From: Lenisia limosa
Taxonomy: Eukaryota > Breviatea
Length of the DNA: 22,103 nucleotides
Assembly (NCBI GenBank): GCA_001655205.1
Contig: LPNZ01003542.1
Coordinates: 1 to 22,103 of the forward strand
Reading direction: 5' to 3'
Part shown: piece by piece, positions 9,901 through 18,000 of the stretch
How positions within the stretch are numbered: position 1 is the stretch's first letter
Layout: the number at the start of each line of letters is the position of its first letter
Translations under genes and position numbers: made by a program
The notes under the pieces: model-generated
Told to the model about the DNA's origin: nothing
Databases searched by the model: none
The model's input: only the letters and a program-made list of their open reading frames with translations

Positions 9901-10918
9901 TCAGCGTCACAAACAGGCATTTACGCCTTGGCCGTTGAGTTCCGAGTGAATCAATCGTAAGTCATGTCTCTCATGAACTAAAATTTGAACACTCAGCTTA
10001 GCTTCACGCTTTACCCATTTTTCAACCATAACTTTTTGCTGTATCTTCCCATATCTCTTAAAATTATTCACCTCTCTACCCCATCTCCATGTTATTGGAT
10101 ACCTTATCTTCCCCCNNNNNNNNNNNNNNNNNNNNNNNNNNNNNNNNNNNNNNNNNNNNNNNNNNNNNNNNNNNNNNNNNNNNNNNNNNNNNNNNNNNNN
10201 NNNNNNNNNNNNNNNNNNNNNNNNNNNNNNNNATTGGCATAGGAATGGTTAATAAAACGTCTTATTCCTCACTAATTATAAAACAAACAAGAGATTAAGG
10301 ACAAGGATCCTATCGTCATCAGTATCGAAAAGAGAGGGCTTCGCCAAATCGAGGATTATCTTGAGGAGTTATTGAGATTTGCGACTTTAAGAAAACACCA
10401 AATTATAAACCATGTTGCAAGAGACAAAGAGGAACAATAAATTTCCTATCACATTGTCATCGCTACTCTTGTTTTATTTGCATATGATACAAACGTTCAT
10501 GTAACTTTTTATCGTTTTGTTCAAAAGTCATTGGTCACATTGGACAGGTTGTTGATAGCCACGTCTTCAAAGAAGCTTATGGTGGCCGTGTCACAAGTGA
10601 GATGGTTGAGAAAGAATTTTTTGAAACTTAAATCTCTCTCTTATAATCTTTCTATCACATTGCTCTACTATAAAAACGTCTTCATGCATTCAGCGCGGGT
10701 GTTCTTTGTTCAGATGGGCCTCTTTAATAGCGTAACTCTAGAGGTATGGGGGAAGCGAAATCATGTCATTTCGAATACTGAATTCGAGTTCAATGGGAGA
10801 GGTCCATTTCTGTACGTTTGCTTGACAGGAGACACAGCTGATCGCCTAGGTCTCCGACGATGCCTTCGATCGCTATGTGGCAATCAGCTACAGCTTGACG
10901 CTTATGAACTACGTCTAA
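6187..10918 (+). CDS. Secreted protein with three C1q-like modules, about 20 exons, partly unresolved
   Basis: Predicted extracellular protein made of tandem jelly-roll (C1q/TNF-like) modules; ligand and partner unknown. The N-terminus (MRQIFSLFSLLFALLAAPFG) is a clear signal peptide. Each module shows a G-x-(F/V)-x-(V/I)-P-x-x-G-x-Y-(L/F) strand typical of C1q: STGVFTVPSDGTYLFS near 7540, DTGVVTIPSSGVYLI near 8765 and SASQTGIYALAVEF near 9915. A later strand with hydrophobic-x-hydrophobic-GD/GQ follows (LKAGQTVSVL near 7960, FHKGDQITLL near 9160). Intron phases largely recur between modules. The chain ends with NYV and TAA at 10916-10918. No collagen repeat is visible. Exons in 6960-7252, around 8000-8300 and between 9957 and 10527 are missing or ambiguous, so the whole protein cannot be written with confidence. 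The alternative, a TNF-like jelly roll, is less likely. Confidence 0.65.
6702..6745. repeat. Exact 22-bp tandem duplication just upstream of a splice acceptor
   Basis: Two perfect copies of a 22-bp unit beginning ACCATACTCAGCACATCAGC lie head to tail and end 5 bp before the acceptor at 6750. The duplicated DNA covers the expected branch-point zone of that intron and contains extra CAG triplets. Confidence 0.95.
6960..7252. other. Largest assembly gap, inside C1q module 1
   Basis: 293 N. It takes the rest of exon 4 and the start of the exon that resumes at 7253 (AVAGYSRATDFGTIALNG). The beginning of the first C1q module should be here. Confidence 0.7.
7253..7996 (+). CDS. C1q-like module 1, exons 5-8
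   Basis: Exon 5 ends at 7306, exon 6 is 7482-7602, exon 7 7708-7799 and exon 8 7920-7996. Exon 6 was extended upstream to the acceptor TTTAG at 7480-7481 because only that site gives the phase required by exon 5. The joined frame then reads GSYYAIRYFYSMLGGF followed by STGVFTVPSDGTYLFSVDL, the best C1q signature in the gene. Exon 7 (VAEATIVVDDILPEFV) is the variable loop and strand region. Exon 8 (NVVLSLKAGQTVSVLSHDSY) matches the L-x-L-x-x-GD-x-V strand. Phases are 1, 2, 1, 0. Confidence 0.7.
7997..8590 (+). CDS. Unresolved junction between C1q modules 1 and 2, with two candidate exons
   Basis: Two candidate exons of 81 nt, both phase 2 in and phase 2 out, are 8323-8403 (ISFETQCVDHDIVDRVDSG) and 8510-8590 (GVAANYEPRFNCSANEWEV). 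They join cleanly to the next exon at 8716. Upstream, an open stretch from about 8165 to 8293 (MDNILQTLDGKETPQL and following) looks coding, but no acceptor gives the phase left by the exon ending at 7996. The linking exon or donor is therefore not settled, and an alternative read-through donor near 8053 exists. Four Cys-bearing positions in this segment are not matched in the other modules. Confidence 0.4.
8510..9547 (+). CDS. C1q-like module 2, exons 10-14
   Basis: Exons are 8510-8590, 8716-8820, 8960-9039, 9113-9175 and 9519-9547. The 8716 exon reads YGMPLSPFLDTDTGVVTIPS then SGVYLITSKYLG. The 8960 exon (WMSIKRATTRYEINDYSTT) uses acceptor CAACAG and donor GTTGGT, with phases 2 and 1 exactly as its counterpart in module 1, whose donor is also GTTGGT. 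The 9113 exon has STTILFHKGDQITLL, the GD strand. The small 9519 exon (29 nt, ARSLLTLEIK) is supported only by phase and by a good acceptor. Confidence 0.62.
9413..9480. repeat. 34-bp tandem duplication in an intron of the C1q-like gene
   Basis: Two head-to-tail copies of a 34-bp unit starting TGTCTGCCATCCTTGCACTG (9413-9446 and 9447-9480), differing at one or two positions. A short third partial copy (CTGTCTGCC) follows at about 9486. The repeat lies in the intron between the exons ending at 9175 and starting at 9519. Confidence 0.9.
9620..10918 (+). CDS. C1q-like module 3 and C-terminus
   Basis: Exons are 9620-9669 (QNENILSFYSIAFQ), 9855-9956 (YPIKDNYGLSASQTGIYALA), 10528-10596 (IGHIGQVVDSHVFKEAYGG), 10694-10743 (VFFVQMGLFNSVTLE) and 10850-10918 (SDDAFDRYVAISYSLTLMNY, then stop). 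The 9620 exon would meet a stop at 9670, but a GT donor two bases after the last full codon gives the phase 2 needed by the next exon. The 10850 exon is chosen over the longer open frame that runs to 10926, because its residues resemble a C1q C-terminal strand and the phase fits. One exon between 9957 and 10527 (phase 2 in, phase 1 out) is not found. Confidence 0.55.
9957..10527 (+). other. Intron(s) of the C1q-like gene with a gap and a missing exon
   Basis: Contains the N run 10116-10232. An open coding-like stretch follows at about 10299-10437 (IVISIEKRGLRQIEDYLEEL). It resembles the equivalent exon of module 2 (MSIKRATTRYEIND), but no donor gives the phase needed downstream. It may be the missing exon with a sequence error, or the true exon may be in the gap. 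Confidence 0.35.
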
Positions 10919-10944
10919 GAATCTGAATAGCTTTTGTACTCTAT

Positions 10945-11214
10945 TTATACCTGTTCAGTTTTACGACAGTCCGACTTTCCCGGGTACATCAATATATAAG
11001 GGAGAACATTAAAAATATACCAAAATAAAATGTTTTTCAATCCCTCTTTAAGCGGCAACAGCTTTGTTAGATTTTGAAGTGCAAGCAGCGACCATGGTCT
11101 TCTGAAACGAAAGGAGGAATACACAACGTATCCGGCGAACATCTGTGGATCTGCACTGCCCTGGTTAGAATAGGTGAACTGCTCGAATATTGATTGTGCA
11201 ATGTGGGAGACCAA
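10945..11214 (-). other. Coding-like open frame between two convergent genes
   Basis: An 89-codon minus-strand frame lies mostly beyond both candidate poly(A) signals. Its first part reads SIFEQFTYSNQGSADPQMFA then GYVVYSS. This loosely resembles the Q-S-F-x-x-Y...SGAYIF segment of GH38 mannosidases, whose intact counterpart lies upstream in the neighbouring gene. Acceptor-like and donor-like sites are not convincing. It may be a decayed duplicated exon or simply chance; no function is proposed. Confidence 0.25.
11024..11029 (+). terminator. Candidate polyadenylation signal of the C1q-like gene
   Basis: AATAAA 106 bp after the predicted TAA stop, on the coding strand and before the convergent neighbour. 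Position and motif are typical of animal mRNAs. Confidence 0.5.
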
Positions 11215-11225
11215 TTGGGTAGTGT

Positions 11226-11231
11226 TTTATT
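11226..11231 (-). terminator. Candidate polyadenylation signal of the mannosidase gene
   Basis: AATAAA on the minus strand, 88 bp past the TAG stop at 11321-11319. No better signal lies nearby. Confidence 0.5.
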
Positions 11232-11318
11232 TAATTTCTCGATACCGCATCACACAATGTATCATATACAATAATACATGAAACCTTGAAACATAGTTTT
11301 CAAAACGTAAACAAAAAC

Positions 11319-12011
11319 CTAGCACACGTAACCTTTAAGAATCCAAAAGAAGAAGACGAGAAGCAAGACACTAACAAACATGAACAGCGAATACATGCCG
11401 GTCATGACCCCTGTCTTTTGGCTGACGTCTGACGTTATCACAGCGTCCAGGGTTACTGGCGGCTCTGGGGGGGGGGGGGNNNNNNNNNNNNNNNNNNNNN
11501 NNNNNNNNNNNNNNNNNNNNNNNNNNNNNNNNNNNNNNNNNNNNNNNNNNNNNNNNNNNNNNNNNNNNNNNNNNNNNNNNNNNNNNNNNNNNGATGAAGC
11601 AGACTGTGAACCAAATTTCTCAAAATGAGTTTTAAAAGACCAACCAGGCTCCTTGTTTATGGAGGATTCTGTCGGCTGAATGAAGAATGATGGACTAGAA
11701 CTGATCTCAATCGGCCGGGCTACCTACAGCAATGAGACCGTGTCTTGATGACATGAGGGGGTTGGATGTATAGATTAAACTGAGGGGAGTAATAATACAC
11801 TATCATTATCTCCGACAAGGTTGGTGTGGATTCGTCAAGATTATGAAGTCTCATTTCTTTGCATCTCCACGTACTGACGGCACGTCAATAGCGACCGCCT
11901 GCCCCCCGGGTGGCAAAGTGGACATCAGAAGAGTGGCCACGTCACCCGGCGGGATGCTGACAACTGTCCCCGATATGGAAGGTCTGGCTGCCTCGGGACG
12001 GATGGGGGCGG
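11319..12011 (-). CDS. Mannosidase last two exons: C-terminal beta strand and membrane anchor
   Basis: Exon 12011-11871 reads APIRPEAARPSISGTVVSIP then PGDVATLLMSTLPPGG, matching the I-T-L-x-P-M-E-I-R-T-F end of MAN2B1. The last exon (11464-11319) follows a run of at least 12 C and the acceptor AG. It reads TLDAVITSDVSQKTGVMTGM, then 21 hydrophobic residues (YSLFMFVSVLLLVFFFWILK), then GYVC and TAG. The phase fit (1 to 1) and the in-frame stop make it the natural end of the gene. Known lysosomal alpha-mannosidases are soluble and end soon after the beta domain, so the extra helix predicts a type I membrane protein with a tiny cytosolic tail. The alternative is a GPI-attachment signal, but the Lys and the tail argue against it. 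Confidence 0.75.
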
Positions 12012-15000
12012 CTGCGCATGTCAGAATTATGTGGAAAGCTACTTTGTTCGAGATTGGTTGATGATACTCTTTCCCCCTGCAAGTTTCAAGCATCAATCAA
12101 AAACCATCACCCTCCCCCACCCTGCATTTTGAAGTAGACATTGAGGTCTTCCTGGTTCTGCTTCCACCCAGGATTACTTAATTCCTTTGTACCTACACGT
12201 GTCAAATGCTCAAATGTAAGGGGGCTATCAAGCTCAAAATGACTAATCTCCTTCATGATCTCCAACAGGAAGCTGTGAGATTGACGTTCCAAAATGAAGA
12301 TTAGAGGAAATACTAAGACCCAAGCAAGGAGTAGTACAATATGAAAAGGTCATAGTATCCTTGTACTCTTTTACATGGGAAGGCTCCCCTTTGGTCCAAC
12401 ATAATCATGTGTATATCTTCGATGAAAATGCCATTTCCTGGTCTTTGGCCCTCCTACCATAGTTTAGGTTAGAGAGTGTCACGTCGGAAACAGACATGCC
12501 GGCGGAAAGTAGAGCACTCACGTCCACGTCAACAGCGCTTTGGCCATAGTTGTGCAACCGCAGCCCCGTACTAAGCGCGTTAGGGGGGGGGGGTAAAATT
12601 GAAAAATTTTATGAAACAAAAAACCGAAATCAACTCTGTTGGCTGACAACACACAAGTGTTGATAACAACAAAACANNNNNNNNNNNNNNNNNNNNNNNN
12701 NNNNNNNNNNNNNNNNNNNNNNNNNNNNNNNNNNNGACGTATGGTGGTTAAACACCCTCCTTCCTCACTTGAAAGCCATTGAACTGAAGTGATGCCAACA
12801 AACTATACATCACCCTCCCCACCCTTCCCGCCCATGTGTACGAGGGGACATCGTCAGGATCCGAACATTCTCAGGGAGCTGTATGGTTTAGAAACTCACT
12901 CGAGGGCTGAGAAAAAGACACAGATTGTTTCTTAAGAAATAAAAGATTGAAATCTGCATTCTTTGAGAACCTCAGATTACGTAAAGCGTCATTATACATA
13001 AGGCAGGAAAGATTCAATTTAGTTCAGTTCCCTCCAACCGCACTACCCAAGACGGAGTTCTGTTGGATGCTGTTGGTAACGTCTTCAGCTGAATGGATCA
13101 AAAAATGGGCCTCTTATTACACAGGCAGGAGAAGAATGCTTTAATTGAGGCTGCTATCCCAATGTTATAAAATACCTAAACGTTGTGCTATCCGTGTTAT
13201 GTCAGCTCACGGTCCGAAAAACAGCAGTAGAATATCGATATTAATCTAGGATTTATCGAGTAATCGAGACGAGTTAAGGTAAGCCCTGACAGGAATCATA
13301 CCCCCTCACAAGTGGTGTAAACCCGAGGCTTGTCCCTGACAGCAGCAATGGCCGGGTACATGCGCGCCTCTATTTCGGCCTTGTCACCTAGCATCACAAT
13401 GTAGTTGTTCTGAGAACGGTCATACTAGTCGCATGGGTTCAAAATGGCTCGCTTTTTCGCTTTGTGAAGATATATAATCACTATACGAAGAAGACATGTC
13501 AGTTTACAATTTAAAATTTCCACATACACACACACATACACACACGTGTTTATGGACCCCTCGATATAATGATTCCATTGCACTTCCACTCACAGTCACG
13601 GGGTCTGTATCTCGCGCTATTTCGGACAGACCTCTCCAGTCATCCTGGACTATAAACTAAAGGTTCTGGTGCAGAAAAAGACAAAAAAATCCGACGATAT
13701 TTTGTCCTCTAAACACATGGTGTTGCAACAGCTCACTTGTTTGAAAGCACGGTGCAGCATGAAGGATATCTGCCCCTCCCCGTAATGAACTCCCTCCTAA
13801 AGCGGTTAAGCGGAACCCAATCCTTTCGACTTGCCCCCAGCGCACTACATAACCCTATCTAGCAAAAATATAAAAAATGAAATTGGGTTTTTATTGTATT
13901 GAAATGTATCACAGCCGATGAAGATTGCATATCCCTGCTAAAAGCCTACTGGCACGAAGGTCACGAGGCCAAGAGCCTGGGTTGACGAATGCATTATGGC
14001 CGCACTGGTGGTGAAAATAACGAGAATGTTCAACGTATTTGTGATAAAATATCTTGTGTTATAAGGAGAAACTATGGGCGGCATAATTATTGACAATTTC
14101 GTATGGTAAAAGATTGTNNNNNNNNNNNNNNNNNNNNNNNNNNNNNNNNNNNNNNNNNNNNNNNNNNNNNNNNNNNNNNNNNNNNNNNNNNNNNNNNNNN
14201 NNNNNNNNNNNNNNNNNNNNNNNNNNNNNNNNNNNNNNNNNNNNNNNNNNNNNNNNNNNNNNNNNNNNNNNNNNNTGCGTGGGGTGAAAGTCAATCCGCT
14301 ATCTGAAATGTGAAAAAGGCTGTTTAAGGCTCATTGATTGGTTGTTGTTGTATGGTTTATTTCGGGATTCTACCCATGGAAATTTGTTACACCCTTTATA
14401 TCTCCCCCCCCCCACCCGTTCTGAGACCGGTGTTGTGCAGGTCCGTTTCAATTGTCACAAAGAGCTCGTTGTTAACTGCGATGGTGGTGAAGACGGTGAC
14501 ATTGATATTGATGAGATGTTTGATACTACGAGGGGCAANNNNNNNNNNNNNNNNNNNNNNNNNNNNNNNNNNNNNNNNNNNNNNNNNNNNNNNNNNNNNN
14601 NNNNNNNNNNNNNNNNNNNNNNNNNTGTCTTCAATTGCTTTATCACTCTAATTGTTGCTATTTTGTGCAATATTAGTGCAATGTATCTCAAGTATTGATC
14701 AGGAACCGAGTGTACAATAATTGAGCATTTTACATTTAAAACGTATTTCTCTCTTTTAGAGGGTTATATTTTGAGATTGTTTATAGAAAAACTAATAAAA
14801 ATCAGTATTTTCAAAAACCGCTCGCGGTTCCGGTAGTGCTCGCGGTTTTGATAGGATATCATTACTCAGTACTTACAAAAACATTATATCGTTAACATCA
14901 GAAAAAGCACCCACTAATTGGCGAGGCGGTAACTGTCATGTGAGGCGACCGTTGCTCCAGGGGNNNNNNNNNNNNNNNNNNNNNNNNNNNNNNNNNNNNN

Positions 15001-18000
15001 NNNNNNNNNNNNNNNNNNNNNNNNNNNNNNNNNNNNNNNNNNNNNNNNNNNNNNNNNNNNNNNNNNNNNNNNNNNNNNNNNNNNNNCCTGTGGTTTGCTG
15101 TTTTTAAGCATCATTCGTTGAAGAGAAGTCGCTGACATACCTTGCGAGTTGGAGTGTGACGGTCATTGGAGATCCCTGCGAAACTGCCTGTTGAACAAGT
15201 GTCCCGCTGAATACAACGACCTTAGATACCGTGTGCTCTGAGGGGGGGAGGGGTTAATGGATCCTGTCAAAAGTAGAGGAATCATGGAGGAAAGTATTTT
15301 ATTGTACTACCTATTCTGAGATTGGGAGGGACAATGAAAAAAACAATGATTCAATTTCATAGGAATCATGAAGATTTGATGTGTAATCCCGGTCCCTTGG
15401 TCCAACAAATTACCCTGCAAACTCTGGGTACCGTCCGGGTACATAACATAGGTGCCGGACTTGGTGCTGAAATGTGACGCTGGTAAAAGGGCCCGTTGTA
15501 AACAAACGACTCAATAGAAGAGGGGGGCAATATAAAAAAGATTGTATGAGTGAACAAAGAATAGGTTCGCACGTTTTATAGGCCCAGAGAGAGTACACGA
15601 ATTTTGAGGGTTCTTCATTGACAGCAGTGATGGTAACAGGAAGGCAGGAAGGGCCATAGTGGATCTGAAGGGTCAAATGATCGGGAAGAGGCACAATAGA
15701 ACCCGAATTGCTATTCAAAATGGTGTTCTATCTGTAGCATTTTGGATAGAATGATCGAGGAGACTGGAAGAAACAATATTATCAGAAAAGCGCCGTCTTC
15801 CTTCGCCTACCTCGAAGGCATCACTCTTGATGGAAACGTCCTTGACTTCTGAACTCAAATGAAATGTTGTGGCAAAATGTGAATAATATTGAGTTTATGT
15901 AACCAAAGAGTAAAAGAGGGAGTATTGAGTCCATGTGAGAAATCTATAGAATATCACGGAGGAAAGGAGTAAAGNNNNNNNNNNNNNNNNNNNNNNNNNN
16001 NNNNNNNNNNNNNNNNNNNNNNNNNNNNNNNNNNNNNNNNNNNNNNNNNNNNNNNNNNNNNNNNNNNNNNNNNNNNNNNNNNNNNNNNNNNNNNNNNNNN
16101 NNNNNNNNNNNNNNNNNNNNNNNNNNNNNNNNNNNNNNNNNNNNNNNNCGGATTTCTGTGTCACCGTCAAGACTTGGACACCTACGTGATGTTAGCAACG
16201 TGTCAAACAACTAATTTCCATATTGAGAGTACCCTCTCACTATGGCCGTTTAGTTTTCAATTCCTGTTTAAGATAATCTCACAACGGTTGTTTTAATAAT
16301 CACCCCACCAAGAGCCGGGACCGCAACTGAGACATAGGCTGTGAGGCCACTGGGAAGGTTGTGCGTCTCGGAAGGAAGAAATGAACTGTCGGAAGTGAAC
16401 TCCAGTTCCGACGATGCCGTTCCGAAGTCTAAAAGGCCTTGGTAGGGGTACGAGGCGGAATTGGTCAAAATGAGCGTGAGTGGCTGTGGGGTCAGATACG
16501 GTCGCTTTAACGACAATAATTATCGTCAAAGAATGTGTTTAGATTAAAAGATAAAAACACTCAGAAAAGTTTTCAGGCACCCTCCCCCCAACAAGGTCTT
16601 TGAGTACTCCGTTGAAGGGTGTGATGTCGTTGGTTGTGGTGTTGAAGACGGCCAAACTGACGCCAGGCGCTGCGGCAGAGTCGAAGACTGTCCGGTCATC
16701 CAGATCAGGGAAATGATGGTGGAATGAGAGGGAAATGAGAGGGGAATGAGAGGGAAATGAGAGGGAAATGATGAGTGAGGGGAAGGGAGATGAGTGGACT
16801 GACGGGAAAGAAGAGTAAACAATAAAAGTCACACGCGTGTGAAATTAAAAATTAAAGTAACAGAAGAAAATAAAGCAATCATAGCACAACACTACAGCAT
16901 GAAGCCTACCCTTCTCCGCTTCTTGGAGTTTTCTGACATAATCGGCAATGACGGCTTTGCGGCAGGTTCTGAGGAAGTAAAGGAGATGTAGACCGAAAAA
17001 TGTTTGCGAATTAAGAGTCAAGGGTCTCTACTAGCGATGGAGATGCCTAAACAAGAGACCCCTTTTGTCCAAAATGGCAGCTCTCTTTGTCCAAAATGGC
17101 AGTCACAGGGCCCCGGAGCCCACCCCGTAATAGCGTCATGGTGCTGCACAAGGGCAACGTCTCCCGCTGCTCCCGTCCAAGGCCCAGGCAATGGCGAGGC
17201 ATGCGCGCCAGCAACCGAGGCAAATACCTGTGCGGTGCGCTGGGCTGCCTCGGCCTCACGGACGGACTTCTTGAGATTCGGTCTTGACGTGTAGTAGCCT
17301 AGGTTGTGAGAGGACGTGGTGCAAAACCAAAATGACATGAAGGTGGTTTAATGATCAGATAACAAACTCAATAGCTGTATTGGTCAAAATTGGTGACAAG
17401 AAAATGGTGTTGTTCCCCAAAATTTGCTCTTTAGCTTCATGTCATAACTTCTTTGACTACTACCAATGTGGAAAGTGAGGTCGGCTGTCATTTCCTGATG
17501 GGATCAAATATGGGGTACTCTCTCCGTTGAGACTGCCATGGCAACGCCTTAGGTTAGGACCTTGGTCAACAGTACCTATGTATATTACCCAATTCCTTCA
17601 GGAAGTGGGGGGGGCATCTCTCAATCAGGCTTAAATATTCCAAATACTCAGTGTATCTCACTGAAGGACGTTTGCGACACTTGCACTCATAAAAACTCCC
17701 ATTTTTATGGCCCCAGTTCAACACCACGTTGACTGCTGCCTGGTCAACCCACCGATGAAAGGCCCGATCTATTCTCTTCCTACAATAAAATCAATTGCCG
17801 AATATGTCTGACCCTCAAGTGCTTGTAGTGAAGTCTGCACCGCCCCCGCTTCCCCCTCCACCTCCTCCTCCAACTTCCAAGGTCGTGATGAAGCCCTTGC
17901 AGCTCAGTATTGTACCATCATCCATCAATCTCAGCTCATGCTTGTGGTCCTTTACATCACAAATAGAATAGCAAATTTTCGCCCCAGTACGTCTGCTTGT

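Noticed and set aside
10531-10926. Single plus-strand open frame of 131 codons as an intronless gene
   Set aside because: Another frame of the same DNA gives phase-consistent C1q-like exons ending at 10918, and the long frame mixes exon and intron sequence.
11843-12061. Plus-strand open frame of 72 codons
   Set aside because: Antisense shadow of the mannosidase beta-domain exon 12011-11871.
12107-12292. Minus-strand open frame considered as an extra mannosidase exon
   Set aside because: No acceptor gives the required phase, and the flanking exons join directly.
16293-16529. Alternative minus-strand frame with many Arg/Pro/Phe
   Set aside because: The other frame over the same DNA carries the GH38 V-P-A-L-G block and fits the splice phases.
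17004-17294. Plus-strand open frame of 96 codons
   Set aside because: It is the antisense of the strongly conserved HHDAITG exon on the minus strand; its high G+C content explains the lack of stops.
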